In this document: in pieces, positions 53,677 to 62,848 of the stretch
How positions within the stretch are numbered: position 1 is the stretch's first letter
How the letters are laid out: each line of letters opens with the position of its first letter
Source: Desulfobacula sp.
Lineage (GTDB): Bacteria > Desulfobacterota > Desulfobacteria > Desulfobacterales > Desulfobacteraceae
Direction of reading: 5' to 3'
DNA: 64,000 nucleotides
Assembly (NCBI GenBank): GCA_028280105.1
Contig: JANQML010000020.1
Location: 1-64,000, forward strand
The notes under the pieces: model-generated
Databases searched by the model: none
The model's input: the letters and a program-made list of their open reading frames with translations, nothing else
Told to the model about the DNA's origin: nothing
Made by a program: the position numbers and the translations under genes

Positions 53677-54570
53677 TTATTTTACCGCCTGAAAAACCCG
53701 GTTCATAAAAAAAGTCAGATTACCGCTGGAATGCGGCCGTTCCGGGGCTGTTTCAAGTTTGGATGAAATATTCTTAATCGCTTTGGCAGCAGGGGAATCC
53801 GGCGCATTATCCATGATCAGGCTCCGTTTTTGGACCGACCGCTGCAACTGGCGGTCAAAGGGAATAAATCCGGTATACTCCAGAACCACATTCCCTAAAA
53901 ACTTATCCAGAGCCCCGCTCAATGACGCATAGACCCGCTTGGCTTCCTCCGGTGTCTCCACCATATTGACGACCAGTTTAAAATACCGGGTGCCGTATTC
54001 CTGTGACATCACCTTCATCATGGCATAGGCATCTGTAATCGAAGTCGGTTCCTTGGTTGCGATGACCAGGCATTCATCACAGGCGGAGTTAAAATAAAGA
54101 ACATTGGATGATATGCCGGCCCCGGTGTCCACGAGTATGATATCGGCTTGGTCTGCCAACGTCTCAAATTCGCTTAACAGGGTCAGTTTTTCCCCTTCAT
54201 TGAGTTGGGTGAAATTTGCAAATCCCGATCCGCCGGGAAGGATTTTAACGCCGTGATCAGATGTTACCATGACCTGATTCAACGTTTTTTCAGCAGAGAT
54301 CACATGTTTGATATTATAGTCGGGACGCAGATTAAAAATAATGTCAATATTTGCAAGCCCCACATCCGCATCAATAATGACCACCCGGTTACCGGCCCGG
54401 GTCAATGCCACGGCCATGTTTCCCACCAGGTTGGTTTTACCGACGCCCCCTTTCCCGCTGGTCACGGCAATCACCCGCGGTAATTTTTCTTTGCCAGATC
54501 CCATATGTAAATTATCCCTTGAAAGTACGTTTTTTTTTACAGCCTCTCGAAGTCCTCTTGCTTGGTCCAA
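53677..54570 (-). CDS. flhG: flagellar number regulator FlhG (FleN/MinD-like ATPase)
   Basis: A 297-residue MinD-like ATPase. The deviant Walker A is TSGKGGVGKTNLVGNMAVAL, then VVIIDADVGLANIDIIF and DIILVDTGAGISSNVLYF. The N-terminal segment QARGLREAV is like FlhG proteins that bind FlhF. FlhG limits flagella number and can restrain the master regulator or FlhF. It starts directly after flhF and is followed by fliA after about 20 bases. Confidence 0.92.
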   Translation of the reverse strand: MDQARGLREAVKKNVLSRDNLHMGSGKEKLPRVIAVTSGKGGVGKTNLVGNMAVALTRAGNRVVIIDADVGLANIDIIFNLRPDYNIKHVISAEKTLNQVMVTSDHGVKILPGGSGFANFTQLNEGEKLTLLSEFETLADQADIILVDTGAGISSNVLYFNSACDECLVIATKEPTSITDAYAMMKVMSQEYGTRYFKLVVNMVETPEEAKRVYASLSGALDKFLGNVVLEYTGFIPFDRQLQRSVQKRSLIMDNAPDSPAAKAIKNISSKLETAPERPHSSGNLTFFMNRVFQAVK

Positions 54571-54571
54571 G

Positions 54572-55729
54572 TTATTTCTCTCCTCCGGGCCCGGCCCCCA
54601 AAATAATTTTCAGCAACTGCTGTTTGTCGGGAACAATCAGATCCTCGGGAACCCTTTGTCCGTTGGCGATCAAGGATACAGGCAGGCGTATCTCGCTGAT
54701 CTGATCCAGTATTTTGCCACATCGCCTGGTTTCATCGATCTTTGTAAAAACGATAGTCTCCGGGTTGAATACGGAAAATGCAGATGCCGCATCCTTCATA
54801 ATAGTCGATTCAGATGTAACACTCAAGACCAAATGAGTGGAAATCCTGAAATCGGTCTTTATCAACTGGAGTATTTCATCAATTTTCGGTTTATCCAGAT
54901 GACTGTGGCCGGCGGTATCGATCAGCACCATGTCCGAAGATTTCATCCGGTCAAGCGCATGGACCAGGTCCTGACTGCTGAAAGCCGGAACACAGGGCAG
55001 TCCCATGATCGACGCATAGGCTTTGAGCTGTTCAAATGCGCCCACCCGGTAATTGTCAATGGAAATCAGGCCGACCTTCATTTTTTTGGTAAAGGTCAGA
55101 TTGGCCGCCAGCTTGGCCAGTGTGGTGGTTTTCCCGACACCGGTGGGACCCACAAAGGCGGCCACATGAGGAATTCCCGCCGGTTTGTCCCGGGTGAAAT
55201 AATCCCGCGTGGCAATCTCCTCCATGCATTGCCCCATGACATATTTTTTCAACGATTTGATTTTTGCCTTCTGCTCCTTGTTTTCATCCATGAGGCCGGA
55301 GGCGTTCTGTATCAACCGGGCTGCAAGCGGTTCGCTCACACCGGCCCGCAGCAGGGAGGCAAGAATGCCCACGGATTCAAAATGGTTACAGACCATATTC
55401 TGCATTCCTGTGCCAAAACCGGCAATGGATATCATATCTTTAATGTCTGCAATATCATCTCTGATATCTGCCATGGCATCCTCTGATGCGCCTCCCTCAA
55501 CCGGTTGTGATCTTTTGAAGGCATCGGGCCGGATCAGCGGAGGGCCTGTATGAGCCGGAATTTTTTCCGGCACGGCCGCTTCAACTTCAAACATCGGTTT
55601 TGCATAAGGATCCCGGGGTGTTCGTGGAATTTTCCGGGTATTGAGAATCATGGCATCCGCGCCCATCTCCTCTTTGATACTCGCAATGGCCTGTTGAATG
55701 TTACTGGCTTTAAACACTTTCCTGTTCAT
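54572..55729 (-). CDS. flhF: flagellar placement GTPase FlhF
   Basis: A 385-residue SRP-type GTPase. The N-terminal ~30 residues (KVFKASNIQQAIASIKEEMG) are the FlhF B-domain start. The NG region has the P loop FVGPTGVGKTTTLAKLA, VGLISIDNYRVGAFEQLKAY, MVLIDTAGHSHLDKPK and IVFTKIDETRRCGKIL. It marks the pole and starts basal-body assembly there. It overlaps flhA by 20 bases. Together with FlhG it predicts polar flagella, an inference from known systems. Confidence 0.93.
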   Translation of the reverse strand: MNRKVFKASNIQQAIASIKEEMGADAMILNTRKIPRTPRDPYAKPMFEVEAAVPEKIPAHTGPPLIRPDAFKRSQPVEGGASEDAMADIRDDIADIKDMISIAGFGTGMQNMVCNHFESVGILASLLRAGVSEPLAARLIQNASGLMDENKEQKAKIKSLKKYVMGQCMEEIATRDYFTRDKPAGIPHVAAFVGPTGVGKTTTLAKLAANLTFTKKMKVGLISIDNYRVGAFEQLKAYASIMGLPCVPAFSSQDLVHALDRMKSSDMVLIDTAGHSHLDKPKIDEILQLIKTDFRISTHLVLSVTSESTIMKDAASAFSVFNPETIVFTKIDETRRCGKILDQISEIRLPVSLIANGQRVPEDLIVPDKQQLLKIILGAGPGGEK

Positions 55730-57821
55730 TCTTCAAACTTACCTTTCCACTTGCCTGTAAATTAATATCATCCACTATCTCCGCGTGTGAAACCACGAAA
55801 ACACTGGGCAGGGACGGTTCAATCAATTTTCTTAAATGTCTTCTCAGGGCCGGAGATGTCATGACCACCGGCTGTGCGTTTAATGCAACCTGATGCTCCA
55901 CCTGCTTTGAAACCGCTTTGACCACCTCGTCAATCAACACCGGATCAAGCGCCAGATAGGAACCGTGTTCCGTATGTTTGACATTTTTAGCCAGGATCTC
56001 TTCAAGGTTCCGATCCAGGGTGATGACCTGAAGCACCTTCCCGTCCTGGAGATAAGGGGCCAGCATCCCCTTTGCGATCCGCTGCCGGACATACTCGGTG
56101 AGCAGATCCGGATCTTTCCCCATGGGGGCGTAATCGGCCAGGGTTTCAACAATCGTGAGCAGGTCACGAATGGAGATCCTTTCCCGGAGCAGATTCTGCA
56201 ATACTTTTTGAACCGCTCCCAGGCTGAGCAGACCGGGTATCAGTTCTTCCACAGACTTGGGACTGGTTTTGGCAAGGTTATCCATCAGGTGCTGGACATC
56301 CTGGCGCCCCAGGAGGTCACAGGCATTATTCCGAACGATCTCAGTCAGGTGGGTGGCAATGACGGTGGAGTTGTCCACCACGGTGTATCCGGCAAATTTG
56401 GCCTCTTCCTCCCTGTCCATGGGAATCCATTTGGCCGGCAGATTAAACGCGGGTTCAATGGTGTCAATGCCTTCAATATCACCGGCATTCCCACCCGGAT
56501 CCATTGCAAGGAAATGGTTGACCATCAGCTCGGTCCCGGCCGTTTCCACCCCTTTGATCAGCAGCCGGTACTGGGCCGGGTTCAGATTCAGGTTATCCCG
56601 GATATGAATCGGCGGAATGATGATTCCCATCTCTGTTGCAAACTGTCTCCTGATGGCCCGTATTCTTCCCAACAGGGTTCCGTCCTGCTGTTTATCCACC
56701 AGAGGAATCAGTCCGTATCCGACCTCCAATTCGATGGTATCCAGGTTCAGGAGATGATCGACATCTTCGGGCTGGCCGGAGGCCTCTTCTTCGGCCTGGG
56801 CCTGTTCGTCCGCGATCTGTTCCTCTTTACTGCCCTTGTCCCCTCTTAAAAAGTACCAGGCAAGCGTCCCGATCACAAGCCCCAGTGTCATGAACGGAAC
56901 GGACGGCAGCCCGGGAATCAGGCCCATGGAAAAGACAATCACCGCACCGACAAATACCGGGGTGGCGCTTGAAAAAAGGTGGCTGGCAAATTCCTGCCCC
57001 ATTTTCATACTGGAACCGGACCGTGAAACCAAAAGGCCGGCTGCCGCCGATATCAGGAGGGCAGGGATCTGGGATACCAGGCCGTCCCCCACGGTAAGCA
57101 GGGTGTAAACGGAGAGGGCTTCACCCATCTCCATTCCCTGCTGCATCACACCTATGATAAATCCGCCGACAATATTAATCAGCGTGATAACAATACCAGC
57201 AATGGCGTCCCCGCGAACAAATTTGGAGGCACCGTCCATGGCACCGTGAAATTCGGATTCCCTGGCAATGGCCTGCCGGCGCTCTCCGGCTTCCACTTCA
57301 TCAATCATTCCCGCATTCAGATCCGCATCAATGGCCATCTGCTTTCCGGGCATGGCATCCAGGGTAAACCGGGCGGCCACCTCTGCGATCCGGCCGGCAC
57401 CCTTGGTAATAACCAGAAAGTTGATCAAGACCAGAATGATGAAGATAACCAGGCCCACTACATAGTTTCCGCCCACCACAAAGGCCCCGAACGATTTAAT
57501 GATGGCACCGGCAGCCATGGGGCCTTCGGAACCGTTTAACAGGATCAGCCGGGTGGAGGCCACATTTAACGAGAGCCTGAAAAGGGTGAGAACCAGGAGA
57601 AGGGAAGGAAAAATGGCAAATTCGAGCGGCTTTTTCGTGTACATCGTGGTGATCAGAACCACGATGCCGAACGAAATATTCAATGCCAGGAAAAAGTCCA
57701 GGATCATCGGATGCAACGGCAGGATCATTGCCATCAAAATACCGATAAAGGCAACAATCATTAAAATATCGGACGATTCTCTTTTTAGCCCTTCAATAAG
57801 CGCTGATTCACCTGCTGCCAT
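55710..57821 (-). CDS. flhA: flagellar export gate protein FlhA
   Basis: A 703-residue FlhA. The N-terminal half holds eight membrane helices (ILMIVAFIGILMAMILPLHP and FALNISFGIVVLI among them) and the signature LFRLSLNVASTRLIL with DADLNAGMIDEVEAGERR (FHIPEP) near residue 155. The C-terminal cytoplasmic domain includes GYTVVDNSTVIATHLTEIVR and TAVVLTSPALRRHLRKL-like PALRRHLRKLIEP. It opens the minus-strand run of regulatory genes. The gap to rtcA (57822-58083) contains a large palindrome. Confidence 0.95.
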   Translation of the reverse strand: MAAGESALIEGLKRESSDILMIVAFIGILMAMILPLHPMILDFFLALNISFGIVVLITTMYTKKPLEFAIFPSLLLVLTLFRLSLNVASTRLILLNGSEGPMAAGAIIKSFGAFVVGGNYVVGLVIFIILVLINFLVITKGAGRIAEVAARFTLDAMPGKQMAIDADLNAGMIDEVEAGERRQAIARESEFHGAMDGASKFVRGDAIAGIVITLINIVGGFIIGVMQQGMEMGEALSVYTLLTVGDGLVSQIPALLISAAAGLLVSRSGSSMKMGQEFASHLFSSATPVFVGAVIVFSMGLIPGLPSVPFMTLGLVIGTLAWYFLRGDKGSKEEQIADEQAQAEEEASGQPEDVDHLLNLDTIELEVGYGLIPLVDKQQDGTLLGRIRAIRRQFATEMGIIIPPIHIRDNLNLNPAQYRLLIKGVETAGTELMVNHFLAMDPGGNAGDIEGIDTIEPAFNLPAKWIPMDREEEAKFAGYTVVDNSTVIATHLTEIVRNNACDLLGRQDVQHLMDNLAKTSPKSVEELIPGLLSLGAVQKVLQNLLRERISIRDLLTIVETLADYAPMGKDPDLLTEYVRQRIAKGMLAPYLQDGKVLQVITLDRNLEEILAKNVKHTEHGSYLALDPVLIDEVVKAVSKQVEHQVALNAQPVVMTSPALRRHLRKLIEPSLPSVFVVSHAEIVDDINLQASGKVSLKNEQESV

Positions 57822-57892
57822 TGATTCCCCTTATGAATGTTGACGGGCTGCTTGACACTGCCTGCCAAATTATTGTCGTTCGACCGGTCTTA

Positions 57893-58048
57893 GGCATCGA
57901 GTAAAAATAACCTATCCCTCTTACTTGTCTTTTTATCCGTATTCTTCGTTGGGAAAAGGCTCACATAGCTCGTTATGCGCGCCTTTTCCCGCCTTGAATA
58001 CGAATAAAAATTCGGCGCAATATGTAAAGGTTATTTCCACTCACTGCC
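57893..58048. repeat. 156-bp imperfect palindrome between flhA and rtcA
   Basis: Paired arms are symmetric about 57970.5: GGCA (57893) with TGCC (58045), GAGT with ACTC, AATAACC (57906) with GGTTATT (58029), TTTTTAT with ATAAAAA, CGTATTC (57938) with GAATACG (57996), and GGGAAAAGGC (57951) with GCCTTTTCCC (57981). The long hairpin could be a MITE or REP-type element, or a structured leader of rtcA. Confidence 0.75.
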
Positions 58049-58083
58049 TTAGCAGACTTAAAGAGGATAAAAAGGAAAATACC

Positions 58084-59094
58084 ATGCTAATGATTGACGG
58101 AATGCTTGGAGAGGGCGGCGGACAAATTCTGAGGACCTCCCTTGCCCTCTCCCTGGTTACAGGCAAACCTTTTATAATAAAAGATATACGGGCAGGGAGA
58201 AAAAAACCGGGGCTGATGCGGCAGCACCTGACCTGTGTCAGCGCCGCAGTCAAGGTGGGCAATGCAGCGGTAGAAGGTGCGAACATCGGTTCACAGTCGC
58301 TTAAATTTGAGCCGGGCGCCATAAATCCGGGCAGTTATCGTTTTGCAATCGGAACGGCAGGAAGCTGCACGCTGGTCCTTCAGGCAATCCTGCCGGCATT
58401 GCTGATTGCAGGCGGACCATCCGAAGTCATACTGGAAGGCGGTACCCACAACCCGTATGCCCCGCCCTTTGATTTTCTGGATCAGGCATTCCTGGGGATT
58501 ATCAACAAGATGGGACCGGTCGTTTCAGCATCCTTGATCCGCCCTGGGTTCTACCCGGCAGGCGGAGGTAAATTCAAGGTAGAGATTCATCCCTCCCCTC
58601 TTGAAAAAATGGATCTCACCCGGCGGGGTGAAATATTGAATAAGACGGCAAAGGCGTTTGTGGCAAACCTGCCTGAAAAGATTGCCGCAAGGGAGATTAA
58701 AATCGTCAGAAAGCTGTTGGGCTGGGAAAACTGTGAAGTTATGAACGTCCCGGACTCGCATGGGCCGGGCAATGTATTGACCCTCACCGTGGAAAGCGAA
58801 AACATCACAGAGGTGTTTACGGGGTTCGGGGTCAAAGGGGTGACGGCTGAAACGGTCGCCAAAAGATGCGTGGGCCGGGTAAAAAGCTATCTGGCCGCTG
58901 ATGTGCCTGTGGGGAAATATCTTGCGGATCAGTTGCTGATACCTTTGGCCATGGCCGGAGCCGGCACATTTATTACCCAGCCGCCCAGCCGTCATACAAT
59001 GACAAATATTGAAATAGTCAAACAATTCTTAGACCTGAATATCAGCTGCACGGAAATGGATGATCACCGCTGGCAGATATCAATCGGGAATTAA
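58084..59094 (+). CDS. rtcA: RNA 3'-terminal phosphate cyclase RtcA
   Basis: About 336 residues from the ATG at 58084, preceded by AAGGA. The frame is open back to 57925, but that part is within the palindrome and has no RtcA similarity. Motifs are MLGEGGGQILRTSLALS, RQHLTCVSAAVKVG, GGGKFKVEI-type and, C-terminally, QPPSRHTMTNIEIVKQF, which contains the catalytic histidine position. It converts a 3'-phosphate of RNA to a 2',3'-cyclic phosphate. It is followed by rtcB after a 131-base gap containing a stem-closed structure. An rtcR regulator is not in the window. Confidence 0.92.
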   Translation: MLMIDGMLGEGGGQILRTSLALSLVTGKPFIIKDIRAGRKKPGLMRQHLTCVSAAVKVGNAAVEGANIGSQSLKFEPGAINPGSYRFAIGTAGSCTLVLQAILPALLIAGGPSEVILEGGTHNPYAPPFDFLDQAFLGIINKMGPVVSASLIRPGFYPAGGGKFKVEIHPSPLEKMDLTRRGEILNKTAKAFVANLPEKIAAREIKIVRKLLGWENCEVMNVPDSHGPGNVLTLTVESENITEVFTGFGVKGVTAETVAKRCVGRVKSYLAADVPVGKYLADQLLIPLAMAGAGTFITQPPSRHTMTNIEIVKQFLDLNISCTEMDDHRWQISIGN

Positions 59095-59111
59095 AGGGCT
59101 GCATAAACAGG

Positions 59112-59205
59112 CTTTAAGATACTGTTTTTTGGCAAGGCCGGAGGAAAAAGCCGTATCGCAATACTGCGACGACCGGTAACACAGTCCAAAAACATTATCT
59201 TGAAG
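59112..59205 (+). ncRNA. stem-closed structured element between rtcA and rtcB
   Basis: CTTTAAGATA (59112-59121) pairs with TATCTTGAAG (59196-59205) through one G-U pair. Beyond a two-base internal loop GTTTTTTGG pairs with CCAAAAAC with one bulge. The roughly 50-base interior holds a small hairpin, TCGCA-ATAC-TGCGA. It ends just before the rtcB ribosome site (AAGGAG). It may be a leader structure or small RNA. Bacterial Y RNAs sit near rtcBA in some genomes, but no tRNA-like T-arm sequence is seen here. Confidence 0.4.
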
Positions 59206-59225
59206 TCTTAAGGAGAAATTAAAAA

Positions 59226-60428
59226 ATGGAATGGATAAAAAAAGAAGAGAAATACAAGGTCCCTATCAAGTCATGGTGTGCAAATATCGAAACGCTTGCA
59301 ATGAAACAGGCCGAAGATCTGGCCATGCATCCCGTTGTTTTTCACCATGTATCACTGATGCCTGACTGCCATCCGGGTTACGGCATGCCCATCGGCGGGG
59401 TAATTGCCGCTGACAATGCTGTTATCCCCAATGCCGTGGGTGTGGATATCGGCTGCGGTATGGGGTCTGTCAGAACCGATCTCCCCGTATCAGAAACCAG
59501 CAGGGAAGATTTAAGAAAGGTTGTTGCACTGGTTAAAAAATATGTGCCCTGCGGGGAAGGAAGAGCCCATAAATCAGGACAGGCATGGGAAAACCTCGAT
59601 GATATTGAAGCCTATGAAAAAAGAGGATGGTACTCGTCCCATGTCAAGAAACTGGCCTTTAAAAATTTAGGCAGCCTTGGCGGCGGCAACCATTTTATTG
59701 AAATCCAGGCCGGTGATGACGGCCGGGTCTGGCTGATGATCCACTCCGGTTCACGGCATCTGGGCAATGTCATAGCCCGTTTTTACAATGAGATTGCCGT
59801 TCAACTGAATAAAAAGTGGCACACGGACACACCGGGAACCGACTTGGCTTTTCTGCCGGCAGATACAACAGAGGGTCAGGATTATATCAATGATATGAAT
59901 TTTGCACTCTCCTATGCCCGGGAAAACCGCAGAAGAATCATGATGCGGTTTAAAGACGCCTTTACAGAGGTCTTCCCGGACACCGAATTTGCCGATGAGG
60001 TGAATATTCACCATAACTATGCTGCCCTGGAAAATCATTTCAATAAGAATGTGTGGGTTCACAGAAAAGGGGCAACCTCGGCCAAACAGGGAGAGACCGG
60101 CATTATTCCCGGCTCAATGGGAGCACCGTCCTTCATTGTCGAAGGTTTGGGCAATCCGGAGTCGTTCATGTCCTGCTCTCACGGTGCAGGGCGGGTCCTG
60201 GGGCGGATGCAGGCAACCCGGGAACTCACGCCGGAAGACTGCGATAAGGCAATGCAGGGCATTGTTTACGACCGCTGGAATAAGGTCAGACGTGGCAAAG
60301 CCAAGGGCATGTACGACCTTGGGGAAGCGCCCCAGGCATATAAAAATATTGAAGATGTCATTGAAGCAGAGCTTGATTTGATCAGACCCCTGCACAAGCT
60401 TCGCCCCCTGGGGGTTGTAAAAGGATAA
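59226..60428 (+). CDS. rtcB: RNA ligase RtcB
   Basis: A 400-residue RtcB, close to the usual 408. Conserved metal and nucleotide motifs are present: GVDIGCGMGSVRTDL, LGSLGGGNHFIEIQ, MIHSGSRHLGN, NIHHNYAALE, SMGAPSFIVEG and the guanylated histidine region SCSHGAGRVLGRMQATREL. It joins 2',3'-cyclic phosphate and 5'-OH RNA ends using GTP. It forms an RNA-repair pair with rtcA. It ends with a palindromic hairpin at 60433. Confidence 0.95.
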   Translation: MEWIKKEEKYKVPIKSWCANIETLAMKQAEDLAMHPVVFHHVSLMPDCHPGYGMPIGGVIAADNAVIPNAVGVDIGCGMGSVRTDLPVSETSREDLRKVVALVKKYVPCGEGRAHKSGQAWENLDDIEAYEKRGWYSSHVKKLAFKNLGSLGGGNHFIEIQAGDDGRVWLMIHSGSRHLGNVIARFYNEIAVQLNKKWHTDTPGTDLAFLPADTTEGQDYINDMNFALSYARENRRRIMMRFKDAFTEVFPDTEFADEVNIHHNYAALENHFNKNVWVHRKGATSAKQGETGIIPGSMGAPSFIVEGLGNPESFMSCSHGAGRVLGRMQATRELTPEDCDKAMQGIVYDRWNKVRRGKAKGMYDLGEAPQAYKNIEDVIEAELDLIRPLHKLRPLGVVKG

Positions 60429-60432
60429 GCCC

Positions 60433-60457
60433 ATCCCGGGGATCATCATCCCGGGAT
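60433..60457 (+). terminator. hairpin after rtcB
   Basis: ATCCCGGG (60433-60440) pairs with CCCGGGAT (60450-60457) around a nine-base loop. It begins five bases after the rtcB stop codon. The following sequence has no long T run, so termination may need another factor. Confidence 0.55.
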
Positions 60458-60588
60458 ATAGATTTGTTGATTTGAATCGAACAGGTGAGCACATGCTCAA
60501 ATGACGATGGACGGTTCTGAAATCGAGCGTTTTTTCAACTTTTATTTTTTATGAGACCATCAAACTTTAGGCTATACAAAAAAAGTTA

Positions 60589-60617
60589 TTGACACCCATC
60601 TTAAAATGTCATATAGC
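60589..60617 (+). promoter_or_regulatory. sigma-70-like promoter upstream of the carrier-AT gene
   Basis: TTGACA (60589-60594) and TATAGC (60612-60617) are separated by 17 bases. A short palindrome GTCAT-ATAGC-ATGAC spans the -10 region and could be an operator. It is about 500 bases before the next plus-strand gene, so the leader would be long. I saw no typical Fur box. Confidence 0.5.
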
Positions 60618-60757
60618 ATGACGACACTGGCAACCACTGTGGGGTTTCCAGGTTAATCATATCTCAAGATTTTGCCTGTCTAAGCGCGGCAAAGTTATCT
60701 TTGGACCACCATCAGGGGGTCTGTTCAGGGCACTGAGAAACTGGGTTTTCGGTCCGT

Positions 60758-61035
60758 TTATATATCGTCTTCCAGTTCCGGTTCATCTTCCGGATGTTCT
60801 GCCAAAGCAATGCGGAATCGTACTATCACATTACAATCAGTAAGGTCCTACAGATCCATTGCAAAGGCAATCCTGAACTCATCCCCGTGCCCAGGGTTGT
60901 AAGATAGATATCGCGGCCTCTGGACAATTTAAAGGTTAAAAGCACTTCACTATAGCAAATGACAAAAATATGTTCCGAAAAATCCGTTGATAAGAATACC
61001 AATTCAGTAAAAAATACTGAAAACTTAAGCGTCAT
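60758..61035 (-). pseudogene. possible degenerate small gene
   Basis: On the minus strand, frames read from an ATG at 61035 as FTELVFLSTDFSEHIFV and EVLLTFKLSRGRDIYL. After a frame change they continue SYNPGHGDEFRIAFAMDL, a stop codon, then DLTDCNVIVRFRIALAEHP and EDEPELEDDI before the next stop. The composition is coding-like but broken by a shift and an in-frame stop. I do not recognise the family. The rest of the 688-base gap 60429-61116 holds the terminator, the promoter and nothing else that I can support. Confidence 0.25.
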
Positions 61036-61116
61036 TTGCTGTGCAACCACCCAAGTTAAAAATTGAATCGGAACGGAATTTTGAGAACAACTATAATCAA
61101 CAGGAGAAATCGAAAA

Positions 61117-62778
61117 ATGAGATCCGTTCGCCAATACCTCATCGAGGAAATCGCCCTGATACGCGGGCTCAGTCCCGAGGAAATCGATATGGAGGTTCCG
61201 TTTTCGCGTATGGGGATAAAACCGGTGGATCTGGCAGCCATTACAGACCGCCTTGCAAAGGAGATCCGGCGAGACCTGCCCGCCACTCTCGGGTTTGATT
61301 GTCCGAGTATATCCGCTGTTGTTTCCTTCCTTGAAAAAGAAGATGATGAAAGCCGGGACGATTACAGGGAATCCGGTTCCGGCGCCGGTGCTTACCCGAC
61401 CGTGGAGGATCCATCGGTCAGGAAGACGCCCGGTAACAGACCCAGGCCCGGGTTTCATCTCTTAACGCTTTCTGCCGGGGATAAAAAGGAGCTGGACGCG
61501 CTGACCCGTGATTATGGGGCATTCCTTGTGCAGCACCCGGGAATTGATCCCGCAGATTTCTGTTACACAGCCCATTCGGGGTGTACGGATTTGCCGTGGC
61601 GTGCAGCCGTATCCGGTAAAGATATCCGGGAACTGGCAAGGGGACTTGAGCATCTGAAAACCAATACCCAGTCTCCGGATGTATGGAAAACCGCCAAAGG
61701 GGTTTCTCCCCGGAATCCGGCCTTTGTATTTACCGGTCAAGGTTCCCAGTATCCGGGCATGGGGCGGGAACTATACCGTCTGCAGCCTGTTTTCCGGGAG
61801 CAGATGGACCGGTGCAACGCCATCCTGGCCCAATCCCAATCCATCGCCCTGAATCATCTGATCTACGGACAAAATGATCCGCAATTGCTTGATCAGACCG
61901 CCAACACCCAGCCCGCCCTGTTTTCCCTGGAATATGCCATGGCCCAAATGTACCGGTCATGGGGGATTGAGCCTGCTTTTGTCATGGGACACAGTGTGGG
62001 GGAATTTGTCGCAGCCTGCATGGCCGGTGTATTCAGCCTGGAAGACGGGTTGAAGCTGATTTCGGCCAGGGGACGGTTGATACAGGCCCTGCTCCGGGAA
62101 GGAAAGATGGTGGCCTGCCTTTGTGCCCTGGATCTTGTACAGGATTTGATCGCACCCTATGGCCATGATCTTTCCGTTGCCGCGGTCAACGGCCCGGCCA
62201 ATACGGTGGTTTCCGGAAGAAACGGGGCTGTGGAGCAGGTCTGCAGGCGTCTGGAGCAAAATGCGGTCCCATGGGTTCCCCTGAAAACCTCCCACGCCTT
62301 TCATTCGGTGTTGATGGAACCCATGATCCAGGCGTTCAGGGAAGTGGCGGAAACGGTTCGTTATGAATCGCCCCAAATCCCCTATGTCTCCAATGTAACC
62401 GGTGACCTGGTTGACGACGACACGGTCTGCTCGCCCGACTACTGGTGCAGGCACCTCCGCTCGGCCGTCATGTTCGAGGCCGGTATCCGTGCGTTATACC
62501 AGGCAGGGTGCCGTTTATTCCAGGAAATCGGACCATCTCCTGTATTATCCGGGATGGGCGCTGCTGTTCTGCCCCGGGAATCGGCGCAATTCATCCCCTC
62601 TCTCCGGCGGGGGGTGCCGGAGGAGAAGGCAATATGCACCGGACTGTCCATGCTTTATGTGCAAGGGGTTAATATCGACTGGAAAGCGTATTCAACGCCT
62701 TTTGACCCTGCCGTCATCTCCGTTCCCCGTAGTCCTTTCCGAAAAAAAGAGACCGGTTTAACGGGGATGACCCTTTGA
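61117..62778 (+). CDS. carrier-protein-like domain fused to a malonyl-type acyltransferase
   Basis: About 553 residues from the ATG at 61117, with AGGAG about 10 bases upstream. Residues 1-75 look like an acyl carrier fold (RQYLIEEIALIRGLSPEEI, ITDRLAKEIRRDL), but where LGxDSx should hold the phosphopantetheine serine it reads MGIKPVDL. Residues about 110-190 resemble a PKS linker. The acyltransferase has FTGQGSQYPGMG, the nucleophile GHSVGEFVAAC and SHAFHSVLMEP, whose HAFH is associated with malonyl-CoA choice. It probably supplies extender units to a polyketide or siderophore assembly line lying beyond the window. The aryl-AMP ligase follows after 70 bases. Confidence 0.8.
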   Translation: MRSVRQYLIEEIALIRGLSPEEIDMEVPFSRMGIKPVDLAAITDRLAKEIRRDLPATLGFDCPSISAVVSFLEKEDDESRDDYRESGSGAGAYPTVEDPSVRKTPGNRPRPGFHLLTLSAGDKKELDALTRDYGAFLVQHPGIDPADFCYTAHSGCTDLPWRAAVSGKDIRELARGLEHLKTNTQSPDVWKTAKGVSPRNPAFVFTGQGSQYPGMGRELYRLQPVFREQMDRCNAILAQSQSIALNHLIYGQNDPQLLDQTANTQPALFSLEYAMAQMYRSWGIEPAFVMGHSVGEFVAACMAGVFSLEDGLKLISARGRLIQALLREGKMVACLCALDLVQDLIAPYGHDLSVAAVNGPANTVVSGRNGAVEQVCRRLEQNAVPWVPLKTSHAFHSVLMEPMIQAFREVAETVRYESPQIPYVSNVTGDLVDDDTVCSPDYWCRHLRSAVMFEAGIRALYQAGCRLFQEIGPSPVLSGMGAAVLPRESAQFIPSLRRGVPEEKAICTGLSMLYVQGVNIDWKAYSTPFDPAVISVPRSPFRKKETGLTGMTL

Positions 62779-62848
62779 AGGTGTCTCAACCGTTGGACAG
62801 GCAGGACGCAGCGACCTTTGTTAAAATTTAAATACAGGATATAGAAAA

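Noticed and set aside
59112-59205. tRNA or Y RNA gene
   Set aside because: No TPsiC-like or anticodon-like arm is seen. Only the outer stem and one small hairpin are supported, so it is listed as a structured element only.
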